A DNA stretch of 61,820 nt, from NCBI RefSeq assembly GCF_018069805.1, contig NZ_JAGPYN010000026.1, positions 1 to 61,820 of the forward strand, read 5' to 3'. Each line of letters starts with the position of its first letter. The stretch's first letter is position 1. The translations under genes were made by a program, and so were the position numbers. This DNA is from Pseudoalteromonas ostreae (lineage in GTDB: Bacteria; Pseudomonadota; Gammaproteobacteria; Enterobacterales; Alteromonadaceae). The notes under the pieces are model-generated. The model had not been told where the DNA came from, did not search any database, and saw only the letters and a list, made by a program, of their open reading frames with translations. Positions 8,421 through 15,835 of the stretch are shown piece after piece.

Positions 8421-8478
8421 AGCTTTATACCCAAACCAGCTCAAGATGCGAGTTTGAGGTCGTTTGGGTATATAAGCT
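8421..8478. repeat. Imperfect palindrome (AGCTTTATACCCAAAC...GTTTGGGTATATAAGCT)
   Basis: A 58-base dyad: TATACCCAAAC on the left pairs with GTTTGGGTATA on the right, and CTCAA with TTGAG nearer the centre. I recall similar TATACCCAA palindromes scattered between genes in Vibrio, Shewanella and Pseudoalteromonas. It lies in the 345-base gap between the DUF3360 remnant and the YkgJ-like gene; the rest of that gap shows nothing recognisable. Confidence 0.65.
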
Positions 8479-8722
8479 ATGAATATAGAGTTGGTACAGA
8501 AATGCAGGTACGTCACAATTACGATTAGGCAAAGGTCGAGCGTGGTGTTTAGCACGACAGACTAGCAAATCATTATGAGTAAATAGAAATTGTCATTTAA
8601 AATTAGTGGTTTATTTGTTTTGTATGCGTGCTGAGTTGGAGTTAATGGGCTTCTGGCGCAGATAAAAGCGAATTAATTGGCTCTAAACCTTTAGTCTAAT
8701 AAGCGCAATAAAGTGTTAATAA

Positions 8723-9130
8723 TCAATAACCAGCAGGGCGGCTGTCTTGCATTATTAAATCTAACTTGGTTTGTGCTTTTTTGTAGTTTTCTAAATCAAT
8801 GACTTCGATCATTTCACATTCGTCCCTTACCATTTCGCTGATCAGGCTAGGGTAGTGACGACAATCCTCTGGTCTATCTAAGTAAATACTGCAGGTGTAT
8901 TTATTTGCTTCATGGGGTGCTGCTTTGGGGGCAAGTTCAAGAAAAGGGCATCGACTTAGTTTTTCACCTGTATTTGGGTCGTGCCATATTTGCTCATTTT
9001 TAACAAATGCGAAAATGTCAGGGTTAAAAATTTCCCAAAGATCAATTTCTTCTTGCGTAGCACTGAGATCGCCATCGCCGTATTTAATACAGCACTTACC
9101 ACACTGATTACATTCTTTCATAATTAACAT
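8723..9130 (-). CDS. YkgJ-like cysteine-cluster protein
   Basis: The 135-residue protein opens with CNQCGKCC (residues 7-14 from the start at 9130), the CxxCGxCC motif of the PF03692 metal-chelating family. Further cysteines in RCPFLE and TCSIYLDRPEDCRHYP complete the proposed zinc or iron site. It is a cytosolic protein of unknown role. ATG codons at 9130 and 9121 are both possible starts; the second is directly before the motif. It is monocistronic. Confidence 0.8.
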   Translation of the reverse strand: MLIMKECNQCGKCCIKYGDGDLSATQEEIDLWEIFNPDIFAFVKNEQIWHDPNTGEKLSRCPFLELAPKAAPHEANKYTCSIYLDRPEDCRHYPSLISEMVRDECEMIEVIDLENYKKAQTKLDLIMQDSRPAGY

Positions 9131-9299
9131 TTCTACAAGCTTGTGTGCTCACTATACAGCAATTGTTACTCAAGGCAGATAAACCAGCCGATTATTATTG
9201 CAAGAGGTCAATTTTGTTCAATACGGCACATCGATGAAAATTATTACTCCCCTGTAAATTAATTACTTACCGATTTGCTGGCTATCGCTTGCCCTTTTT

Positions 9300-9655
9300 T
9301 CAGTGCCTGTTGAGAGCGAGTAAAGTGGGCTCTACTGTGCGTGAATTGCTATCTAGGTGGTTAAATAATTCAATAAAATACTGATGTAATTGACGACGCT
9401 TAGCATTAACAGGAGTGTTTGATAGTAGTAACTTGCAGAGACTGACAGACCTTGATATAGCAATGGTATGTTTAGGTGGCTAGACGGCTATCTTACCCGT
9501 ATGGCTCGACTCTGACTTGGGATTCAAATAATAACTGTTAACCACTGTTTATCGACGTGCACCATATAATACGCCCACGCAGAGTTTTGCTGCGGATTAC
9601 AAGCATGCACTTTATCAGGATTCATTTCAGCGCAGAGTGTATTATAATAGCGCAT
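9300..9655 (-). pseudogene. Possible decayed gene of unknown family
   Basis: On the minus strand an ATG at 9655, with AAGG 6 bases upstream, opens 43 codons (MRYYNTLCAEMNPDKVHACN...) ending at 9524. A second open stretch at 9300-9479 in another frame reads coding-like (TPVNAKRRQLHQYFIELFNHLD). Both have the codon use of a once-real gene, broken by shifts and stops. I do not recognise the family. The remainder of the 9131-9742 gap shows no other feature except the promoter-like TATAAT at 9643-9648. Confidence 0.25.
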
Positions 9656-9742
9656 TATTGGCCTTAAATAGATTGCTTGTTTCGAATTACGTTAAACAAT
9701 CTATTGAACTGGCGGTTATTTATAACAAAAGGTAATGAAAGA

Positions 9743-10168
9743 ATGATGAATACAAAACTGTATAAGACAGTGTTGGGGCTCGCAGGTGAGCTAATGAATG
9801 CAGCGCAACAGCAAGATCAAACGAGTTTTGATTCACTCTACGAGCGATTAAAAGCACTGTGTATTGAACACGAAAATACTGAGAAAGATCATCCTGTTCA
9901 GTGGGAAACACTGGCTGATTTTACCGATGAATTTTCTGGTGCTTTGTTGATCTATGAAAAGGCGTTAGCCAAAGCAACAGTTATTAATGCTAAAGATTAT
10001 ATGTCGTCTATAGGTTACGCTATGGCAACCATGCATGTTGAACTTGGCCAAACTGATGCGGCTCTTGCCTGTTTACAAGCCGCGCAAGTTAGTGCCAATA
10101 AAATCCCAGACAAAGCATTAAAAGCTGAAATAGCTGAGTTATTAAACACTTTACAGTATGGTGTGTAA
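9743..10168 (+). CDS. Conserved hypothetical helical protein (TPR-like)
   Basis: The 141-residue protein is entirely alpha-helical by composition. It has helix pairs such as ALLIYEKALAKATVINAKDYMSSIGYAMATMHVELGQTDAALACLQAAQ that resemble tetratricopeptide repeats. I chose ATG at 9743 (a second ATG follows at 9746) because AAAAGG lies about 10 bases upstream; the frame extends to 9677 without a ribosome site. TATAAT at 9643-9648 could be its -10 element. No enzymatic motif is visible; a protein-binding role is only a guess. The DUF6500-like gene follows 45 bases later. Confidence 0.6.
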   Translation: MMNTKLYKTVLGLAGELMNAAQQQDQTSFDSLYERLKALCIEHENTEKDHPVQWETLADFTDEFSGALLIYEKALAKATVINAKDYMSSIGYAMATMHVELGQTDAALACLQAAQVSANKIPDKALKAEIAELLNTLQYGV

Positions 10169-10213
10169 CAGATTCTCTGTCAGAGCTCATAACAAAAGGC
10201 GATTAAGATACTA

Positions 10214-10432
10214 ATGCGCGATGAATTAAGGGTTAAAATCACGAAAGTGTGTGATAAAAAAATAGCAGCCAAAGGCGACAATGTGGGGTTGTCATTTTAT
10301 GCTTTTTTTGCAAATAAAAATGATGATCCAGAGTTATTAATGGAAGCCGCAACATGGTGGATACAAACTCATCAATTAGATCACTTTGTTAAAGCACAAA
10401 CGATTAAAATGATGATTAAAAATAATTTGTAA
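10214..10432 (+). CDS. Small DUF6500-like protein
   Basis: This 72-residue protein has the highly conserved core VCDKKIAAKGDNVGLSFYAFFANKNDDPELLMEAATWWI. I associate this with the DUF6500 family of marine gammaproteobacteria; no function is known to me. It lacks a signal or membrane segment. It follows the helical protein gene by 45 bases on the same strand and precedes a long perfect inverted repeat. Confidence 0.6.
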   Translation: MRDELRVKITKVCDKKIAAKGDNVGLSFYAFFANKNDDPELLMEAATWWIQTHQLDHFVKAQTIKMMIKNNL

Positions 10433-10449
10433 TATCGTGTATGTGTTGT

Positions 10450-10506
10450 TAAATCCTCCTAGATTGACCTTTCAGTATTAAAATTTGTTCAATCTAGGAG
10501 GATTTA
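10450..10506. repeat. Perfect 18-bp inverted repeat
   Basis: TAAATCCTCCTAGATTGA (10450-10467) is exactly complementary to 10489-10506, with a 21-base loop. It lies just past the DUF6500-like stop and could end that transcript, although no T-run follows directly. CTAGATTGA occurs again at 10515-10523. The arms are longer and more perfect than other terminators here, so a mobile-element end or regulatory RNA is possible. Confidence 0.6.
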
Positions 10507-10598
10507 ATCGCTTCTAGATTGATAACTTTGGGTAGTGATTTTTTTAATTTATTATTATTTATAAAATATTTACGGTAAAACTACACCCTCAAGCGGTG

Positions 10599-11078
10599 TT
10601 ACACGTTGTGGCATTTTTTATATTTTTTACCGCTACCGCATGGGCACTCATCGTTACGTTTAATTTTTATATCTGCAATAGGGAAGATCTCGCCATCGAG
10701 ATAACGCCACTGCCCATCTTCTTTGATGAAGCTTGATTTTTCATGCAGTTGGCAAAACAAGTTTTGATAAAAATAGCTAACACAAAATTCAACACAGCCA
10801 GTGTGCTCTTGCTGATCTGCACTGAACACGGTTAACTTTATAAAGCGGCAACTATTAGCAAAATCAGCAATTTCTTTGATTGGGTTTTCTGCTTGTTTTT
10901 CTTGCGCATAAGTTTGGTAAATATACTTAGCATTTTTTAAAGCATAAGCAACAAAGCGAGAGCGCATTAGTTGCTCTGGGCTTGTTGCTTGTCTATTGCC
11001 TAAGTGCAATTTTTCACAGCAATCGCTATAGCTTTGTTCGCTGCCACATAAGCAAAGACTGTCAGTGAGTGAGGTCAT
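10599..11078 (-). CDS. ychJ: YchJ family protein with SEC-C motifs
   Basis: The 159-residue protein matches YchJ in length and layout: an N-terminal LCLCGSEQSYSDCC metal motif, the central ATSPEQLMRSRFVAYALKNAKYIYQTY segment, an NTF2-like domain, and a C-terminal SEC-C zinc finger CPCGSGKKYKKCHN. SEC-C motifs bind zinc and, in SecA, contact SecB and ribosomes; the function of YchJ is not established. It is preceded on the same strand by the sulA-like gene, 40 bases upstream, possibly in one transcript. Confidence 0.9.
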   Translation of the reverse strand: MTSLTDSLCLCGSEQSYSDCCEKLHLGNRQATSPEQLMRSRFVAYALKNAKYIYQTYAQEKQAENPIKEIADFANSCRFIKLTVFSADQQEHTGCVEFCVSYFYQNLFCQLHEKSSFIKEDGQWRYLDGEIFPIADIKIKRNDECPCGSGKKYKKCHNV

Positions 11079-11118
11079 AATTAAAGTACACTTTATTAAA
11101 AAACGGCATTTTAACAGT

Positions 11119-11553
11119 TTATTGTGCTAATGCTATCTCTGTAGCTTGTTGGGTTTTAGTAAAACAGTATAGTTTTGCACTTGCTTGATCTAACTTTAAT
11201 GATAGATTAGCTATTTGATTGTCTTTCACAATGTCTGTCCAGGTGATCACCGCTGCAAAGTTACCGTTATGTAGTGCTGAATTTAGTACATACTCTAAAT
11301 TAACCAGATGCTTTTGCCTGATCACTAATAGTTTACTGGTATCAATAGAACATGAATCGAGTAAAGCTTTACTTGGTACGTGATCCGGTGCAATCAGTAA
11401 TGTCCATGCGTTTTTATTATTGTAATGGTGTAGCACCTTTAGAAGTTCAAAAGTTGCAGAAATTTCATCTTCTATCTGAATCAAATTTACTGAAGCGCTT
11501 AAATTATCTTGTTGATAGCTTTTAACTGTTCTGACGGTAATTGGCTGTAACAT
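11119..11553 (-). CDS. sulA: SulA-like cell-division inhibitor
   Basis: SulA binds FtsZ and stops septum formation during the SOS response. This 144-residue protein aligns by eye with E. coli SulA over its core: ELLKVLHHYNNKNAWTLLIAPDHVPSKALLDSCSID, then LLVIRQKHLVNLEYVLNSALHNGNFAAVITW, ending in a CFTKTQQ segment matching SulA's FIMRPV strand. ATG at 11553 is preferred, with GAG about 9 bases upstream; a GTG at 11562 is an alternative. A LexA-type box ends 13 bases upstream, fitting SOS control. The N-terminus is shorter than in E. coli (169 residues). No Lon-recognition tail can be judged. Confidence 0.72.
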   Translation of the reverse strand: MLQPITVRTVKSYQQDNLSASVNLIQIEDEISATFELLKVLHHYNNKNAWTLLIAPDHVPSKALLDSCSIDTSKLLVIRQKHLVNLEYVLNSALHNGNFAAVITWTDIVKDNQIANLSLKLDQASAKLYCFTKTQQATEIALAQ

Positions 11554-11565
11554 AAGTTTCACTCA

Positions 11566-11581
11566 CTGGTTGTTTATACAG
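11566..11581 (-). promoter_or_regulatory. LexA (SOS) box upstream of sulA
   Basis: CTGGTTGTTTATACAG fits the CTG-N10-CAG LexA pattern with one departure from the CTGT...ACAG form. Next to it, ATACAGT occurs three times (11576-11582, 11590-11596, 11604-11610), so the region contains several half-sites. Confidence 0.55.
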
Positions 11582-12216
11582 TATTTATATACAGTAGTTT
11601 ATACAGTGTTCGTGTGCAAGTTTTTTTTGCTATCTTTTTGAACGATTTTTATCTCTTTTGTCCTTTTGCACGTTGTTCTGGAATTGTTTATCACAGATCT
11701 GGAATAGAGAGTCATGTGTGGCAAGGGCTGTAGAGGTGGTGTTTTGATTCCCTATTTGGGTTTTTCTCATAAGGGTTGGAATTCGCTTGTTAAATTACAA
11801 GCAGGCTGAAACATGAAATTGCTAAAGTCAGAAGCTCTGAATCGATAATATATCTGTTTTTGTATTTAATACAGCATGAAAAGTCCTCTACATTTATGCG
11901 GGATGTTGCGAATGCAGTACTCAGAGTTTTAAAATTTGTAAGGCAAGTTTGAGCGATAACCAGACACTGAAAAAAGTTAAATTTATTCCTACTTCTTTGA
12001 GTTGGGGCCTAATTTTGTCCGATAACATTATCAACCGCCGCTTTAGTGCAAAATAACAAGCTTAATTCCTAGCTATTTAAATTACTTGTTTACAAACGTA
12101 ATTATTGGTGAAATTATCTTAGTATGTAATATATGCCGTTTTGGTCGTTTATAAACCACCAAAACGGTGCTCAATAAGCGTTAGAACTACTCAAATAAAT
12201 TGCGAGGTAAGGAAAC
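11582..12216. other. Intergenic stretch before the TIR gene, with an attC-like end
   Basis: No convincing gene is visible in this 635-base gap. Near its right end CCGTTTTGG (12136-12144) pairs with CCAAAACGG (12158-12166). The segment 12054-12187 begins TAACAAGCTTA and ends TAAGCGTTAGAAC, so its outer ends form TAAC..GCTTA inverted repeats reminiscent of an integron attC site. The interior does not pair well, so this remains only a suggestion. Confidence 0.3.
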
Positions 12217-12921
12217 ATGGCGAGATGTACTGCACCATCAAGAGGGCATCGTTCGGCTGCGGCAGCAGAAAATTGCCCCGCATGTGGTGGGCGCTACGGT
12301 CGATATGGAGGTGGTGGTTATAGCTCATACTCAACCCCATCTTACTCCCCGTCGAGTAGCAGTGGCGGTAGTCGGAGTATCGCCGGAGGATCAAGCCGTA
12401 GCGCGAAGCCGCGCTGGTCTAAATCTGGCTCGCTTGTATCGTATACACTTTCTCAAATTCAGTCACTTGAACCAATTCGAGAAACGGTTGAGGCGAGAGC
12501 AGCACAGCAGCCTGATCTTCGTGATGTATTTCTATGTCATGCTTGGGGCGATCGCAAAGAAGCAGCTAAAGAACTGCATGATTTACTTGTAGCTGCTGGT
12601 GTCAAAGTTTGGTTCAGCGAAAACGACCTTGGGCTTGGGGTGCCGATGATGCGAGCTATTGACAAGGGGTTAGCTAATTCCAGAATTGGACTTGTATTGG
12701 TTACCCCAGCAATGTTGGAACGTTTGCCCCAAGAAAGTGTGGCAGACAAAGAACTTTCTACTCTATTAGCAGGTAACCAACTTATCCCTATAGTACATAA
12801 CACAACATATGAAGCTCTTCGAAATGTCAGTCCTATGCTTGCCTCCAGAACTGGTTTGGATACTTCAGAGGATTCAATGACAGTTGTAGCAGAAAAAATA
12901 GCCGAGCTAGTGGAGATCTAG
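12217..12921 (+). CDS. Stand-alone TIR-domain protein
   Basis: Residues 102-232 form a TIR domain: DVFLCHAWGDRKEAAKELHD, then VKVWFSENDLGLG, ANSRIGLVLVTPAML and DKELSTLLAGNQLIPIVH. Glu179 in ADKEL aligns with the catalytic Glu642 of SARM1, so NAD-cleaving activity is plausible. The first 100 residues are unlike TIR: CPAC at 20-23 with Cys4, then a Gly/Ser/Tyr-rich low-complexity stretch (30-70). There is no signal peptide. A good AAGGA site precedes the ATG. Bacterial TIR proteins often act in antiphage defence or as effectors, but no Thoeris ThsA or other sensor gene is adjacent. The setting, between an attC-like end and a repeat array, suggests an acquired gene. Confidence 0.85.
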   Translation: MARCTAPSRGHRSAAAAENCPACGGRYGRYGGGGYSSYSTPSYSPSSSSGGSRSIAGGSSRSAKPRWSKSGSLVSYTLSQIQSLEPIRETVEARAAQQPDLRDVFLCHAWGDRKEAAKELHDLLVAAGVKVWFSENDLGLGVPMMRAIDKGLANSRIGLVLVTPAMLERLPQESVADKELSTLLAGNQLIPIVHNTTYEALRNVSPMLASRTGLDTSEDSMTVVAEKIAELVEI

Positions 12922-12950
12922 TTCTGTGCCCATAAGTTCTAATAAATCAA

Positions 12951-13139
12951 GAAGAATAAAGGGGTCAAGAATAAAGGGGTCAGGTTCGTTGCTTCACAAC
13001 ACTACTCATATGCCAATACCTGAACAATCATGACAAAGTATTATGAAGCAAGTGAACTGACCCCTTTTTCGACTTTAATACCTGAACAATCATGACAAAG
13101 TATTATGAAGCAAGTGATCTGACCCCTTTTTCTACTTTC
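12951..13139. repeat. GGGGTCAG repeat cluster, copy 1
   Basis: The unit AATAAAGGGGTCAGGTTCG ... GAAGCAAGTGAACTGACCCC is an inverted repeat about 100 bases long: GGGGTCAG pairs with CTGACCCC, and TTGCTTC with GAAGCAA. One full unit lies at 12970-13070, preceded by a truncated AATAAAGGGGTCA and followed by a second right half (13071-13132) with TGATCTGACCCC. Such modules resemble REP/BIME elements moved by RAYT transposases; none is encoded in this window. Confidence 0.75.
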
Positions 13140-13745
13140 AATACGACATATATTTTTGTTCATTCATTTCGACAACCACTCAAGAGCGTTAATCTTCTTT
13201 TTTGAAACTCCATAAATATTAAAGATGCACATATGACAAGCAAAACAGCAGCCACACTCGTGGTCACTAACATACCTGTTATCATTCCTTCCTTTGCGGT
13301 GGATAAAATAAGCTCAGACCATTGCGGCCAATTTAACGCTGCCTTAAATGCAGCTCCAGCAGACTCTGACAAGCTCAATTGAGCGTCTAACGGCAATACT
13401 TCCAGTGGCGGTATTGATGCACGATACATAAACAACATCATTGTTCCTAGTACTGCAATCCCTAATGTTTCTCCTATGGTTCCGGTCGTTTCACTGACAC
13501 CAGCTACTGATGCCGCCTTATTCTCTGGGGCGCTGGAAAGTAAAAGTTCTGTAGAGGTCGCATAGGTTGCAGCCATTCCTATACCAGCAAAAAAAGTGCC
13601 GCACATCATAAAAATAAGATGTTCACCCCTCACAGCCATCGCCACGATCAATAATCCACATGCTGCCACTAACAATCCGCCAAGCACGACTTTTTCAGCT
13701 TCAAACCGTTTACGGATCAAATTTAATCCTCCAGAACAAAGCATG
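13009..13745. repeat. Direct duplication, copy A (737 bp; copy B at 14040-14776)
   Basis: Bases 13009-13745 recur at an offset of 1031 bases with no indels and only two differences seen (13386 and 13415). The repeat carries two right-half repeat modules and the last 194 codons of the downstream MFS gene. Its ends fall at TATGCC and GCATG beside repeat modules. The near-identity points to a very recent event. Confidence 0.9.
13160..13744 (-). pseudogene. Duplicated 3' fragment of the MFS transporter gene
   Basis: The 194 codons repeat the C-terminal end of the MFS gene at 14191-15714, with one amino-acid change (Asp for Gly in PLDAQLS) and one silent change. The open frame begins at ATG 13744, exactly where the duplication stops and AAGAATAAAGGGG modules begin. 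There is no ribosome site, and only about four to five transmembrane segments are encoded. It is almost certainly a non-functional by-product of the duplication, although its lack of mutations shows it is young. Confidence 0.88.
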
Positions 13746-14170
13746 GAAGAATAAAGGGGTCAAAGAATAAAGGGGTCAGGTTCGTTGCTTCACAACACTA
13801 CTCATATGCCAAAGAAGAATAAAGGGGTCAGGTTCGTTGCTTCACAACACTACTCATAAGAAGAATAAAGGAAGAATAAAGGGGTCAGGTTCGTTGCTTC
13901 ACAACACTACTCATAAGAAGAATAAAGGAAGAATAAAGGGGTCAGGTTCGTTGCTTCACAACACTACTCATATGCCAATACCTGAACAATCATGACAAAG
14001 TATTATGAAGCAAGTGATCTGACCCCTTTTTCTCTGACCTATGCCAATACCTGAACAATCATGACAAAGTATTATGAAGCAAGTGAACTGACCCCTTTTT
14101 CGACTTTAATACCTGAACAATCATGACAAAGTATTATGAAGCAAGTGATCTGACCCCTTTTTCTACTTTC
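13746..14170. repeat. GGGGTCAG repeat cluster, copy 2 (expanded)
   Basis: This cluster has five left-half modules (AATAAAGGGGTCA, four of them continuing GGTTCGTTGCTTCAC) and three right-half modules (GAAGCAAGTGAACTGACCCC or the GATCTGACCCC form). Several left halves are cut short at ACTACTCATA and restarted with GAAGAATAAAGG, giving near-perfect tandem copies of about 70 bases around 13860-13990. The arrangement shows repeated slippage or recombination between copies. Confidence 0.75.
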
Positions 14171-14776
14171 AATACGACATATATTTTTGTTCATTCATTT
14201 CGACAACCACTCAAGAGCGTTAATCTTCTTTTTTGAAACTCCATAAATATTAAAGATGCACATATGACAAGCAAAACAGCAGCCACACTCGTGGTCACTA
14301 ACATACCTGTTATCATTCCTTCCTTTGCGGTGGATAAAATAAGCTCAGACCATTGCGGCCAATTTAACGCTGCCTTAAATGCAGCTCCAGCAGACTCTGA
14401 CAAGCTCAATTGAGCGCCTAACGGCAATACTTCCAGTGGCGGTATCGATGCACGATACATAAACAACATCATTGTTCCTAGTACTGCAATCCCTAATGTT
14501 TCTCCTATGGTTCCGGTCGTTTCACTGACACCAGCTACTGATGCCGCCTTATTCTCTGGGGCGCTGGAAAGTAAAAGTTCTGTAGAGGTCGCATAGGTTG
14601 CAGCCATTCCTATACCAGCAAAAAAAGTGCCGCACATCATAAAAATAAGATGTTCACCCCTCACAGCCATCGCCACGATCAATAATCCACATGCTGCCAC
14701 TAACAATCCGCCAAGCACGACTTTTTCAGCTTCAAACCGTTTACGGATCAAATTTAATCCTCCAGAACAAAGCATG
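14040..14776. repeat. Direct duplication, copy B (in place)
   Basis: This is the copy that remains continuous with the full MFS gene; copy A at 13009-13745 lacks the rest of the gene. The shared part ends inside the coding sequence at GCATG (14772-14776), which corresponds to Met-Leu-Cys of the transporter. Confidence 0.9.
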
Positions 14777-15714
14777 TATCCAACAACCAAGGGCAATTCA
14801 CATAGACCAGCGTAAAATGGCTTCAATCCAATGACCCATTGAAAATAAAGTGATAAAAAGAACAGCGATCCCGTTAACGCGAATAACGCCATGCTATGCG
14901 CTAGCAGTAATGGACCTCTTTGTTGCCAAGAGAATATGGACAAATCCAACATGGGTTTAGTCAGCCAAGACTGTCGACGATAGAAGTTGGTGATACATGC
15001 CAAACCTAAACTTAGACAAATAAGGGATAGCAGAAAATGGTCAGACAGAATAAGTTGTTTGAATCCTAACAAGGTTAATACTAGTCCGAAGAAAATAAGC
15101 CCGACACTCTGTCCATCAATACTTGTACTGATACATCCTTTGCTTGAAGGCAACAGAGGTGAAAGTATCACATACATTGGTACTAATAGCAGATTGATCA
15201 AAAATATGGTTTGCCAACCAAATAGTTCAATCACCCCTCCGCCTATGATTGGCCCGATTGCTGAGCCTATTGCCGCTGACATACTCCACAAGGCAATAGC
15301 CATGCCTAACGTCCGTTTATCATTAAACAATTGATGGATCATGGACAGTGAGGCAGGTGTGAACATAGCAGCAAACATTCCCATTAATATGCGAGCGAAA
15401 ATAAGTTGTATTCCTGTTGTCGCTAATGCACCTAGAGCCGATGAAATACCAAATCCAACCACACCGACAATTAATGTTTTTTTAGCACCATACCTATCTG
15501 CCACCACAGCCATTGGGATCATCAAGCCTGCCATAGCCAATGAATAACTGTCACTTACCCACAGCTGCTCTATCGCCGACAAAGACAATTCTAAACTCAG
15601 TGAAGGTAATGCAAGCGCTAGCACTGTTACGTCTATACCAAGTAATAGGGTCGCAAGACTAATTATACCTAGCGCACTCCACTTACCTAACTCTCTAACT
15701 TTGTTTATCACCAT
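14191..15714 (-). CDS. MFS multidrug efflux transporter, DHA2 (14-TM) family
   Basis: This protein of about 507 residues has 13-14 hydrophobic segments and DHA2-type motifs: DVTVLALALPSLS in the first segment (motif D1), WVSDSYSLAMAGLMIPMAVVADRYGAKK (motif A), and GSAIGPIIGGGVIELFGW (motif C, proton antiport). It probably exports drugs or toxic organic compounds. I chose ATG 15714, 5 bases after AGGA; ATG 15717 is adjacent, and the frame runs to 15867 into the tetR gene. It is divergent from a TetR repressor with overlapping promoters and an operator palindrome, the usual arrangement for regulated efflux pumps. Its 3' end is duplicated downstream. Confidence 0.88.
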   Translation of the reverse strand: MVINKVRELGKWSALGIISLATLLLGIDVTVLALALPSLSLELSLSAIEQLWVSDSYSLAMAGLMIPMAVVADRYGAKKTLIVGVVGFGISSALGALATTGIQLIFARILMGMFAAMFTPASLSMIHQLFNDKRTLGMAIALWSMSAAIGSAIGPIIGGGVIELFGWQTIFLINLLLVPMYVILSPLLPSSKGCISTSIDGQSVGLIFFGLVLTLLGFKQLILSDHFLLSLICLSLGLACITNFYRRQSWLTKPMLDLSIFSWQQRGPLLLAHSMALFALTGSLFFLSLYFQWVIGLKPFYAGLCELPLVVGYMLCSGGLNLIRKRFEAEKVVLGGLLVAACGLLIVAMAVRGEHLIFMMCGTFFAGIGMAATYATSTELLLSSAPENKAASVAGVSETTGTIGETLGIAVLGTMMLFMYRASIPPLEVLPLGAQLSLSESAGAAFKAALNWPQWSELILSTAKEGMITGMLVTTSVAAVLLVICASLIFMEFQKRRLTLLSGCRNE

Positions 15715-15754
15715 CATATTCCTAACACTATAAAGTGGGTCATCACTGTTCCAT

Positions 15755-15784
15755 ATTGTAGCGTCAAGTTTAAATAAGTACAAT
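15755..15784. promoter_or_regulatory. Overlapping divergent promoters of MFS and tetR
   Basis: On the minus strand TTGTAC (15778-15783), 17 bases and TACAAT (15755-15760) form the MFS promoter. On the plus strand TTGTAG (15756-15761), 17 bases and TACAAT (15779-15784) form a tetR promoter. Each -35 lies on the other's -10, so only one polymerase can occupy the site at a time. Confidence 0.55.
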
Positions 15785-15796
15785 AATGTACTTATT
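15773..15796. promoter_or_regulatory. TetR-type operator palindrome
   Basis: AATAAGTAC (15773-15781), six bases, and GTACTTATT (15788-15796) form a perfect inverted repeat. It covers the MFS -35 and the tetR -10, so repressor binding would silence both genes. Confidence 0.7.
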
Positions 15797-15835
15797 AATG
15801 ATAAAATGAGTCTAATCATTATGGGAATATCAAAA

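Noticed and set aside
12141..12592. Alternative plus-strand frames (60 and 130 codons) at the TIR locus
   Set aside because: The TIR frame at 12217 has clear domain motifs and a good ribosome site; the others are out-of-frame overlaps.
12217..12921. A Thoeris defence system
   Set aside because: Only a TIR gene is present; no ThsA-like NAD-binding effector lies on either side.
13160..13744. A second, shorter MFS transporter gene
   Set aside because: It is a near-exact copy of the last 194 codons of the neighbouring gene with no ribosome site, so it is a duplication product.
12951..14170. A CRISPR array, suggested by regularly repeated sequence
   Set aside because: Repeats are long, nested, of unequal spacing, form inverted-repeat modules and have no unique spacers; no cas genes are present.
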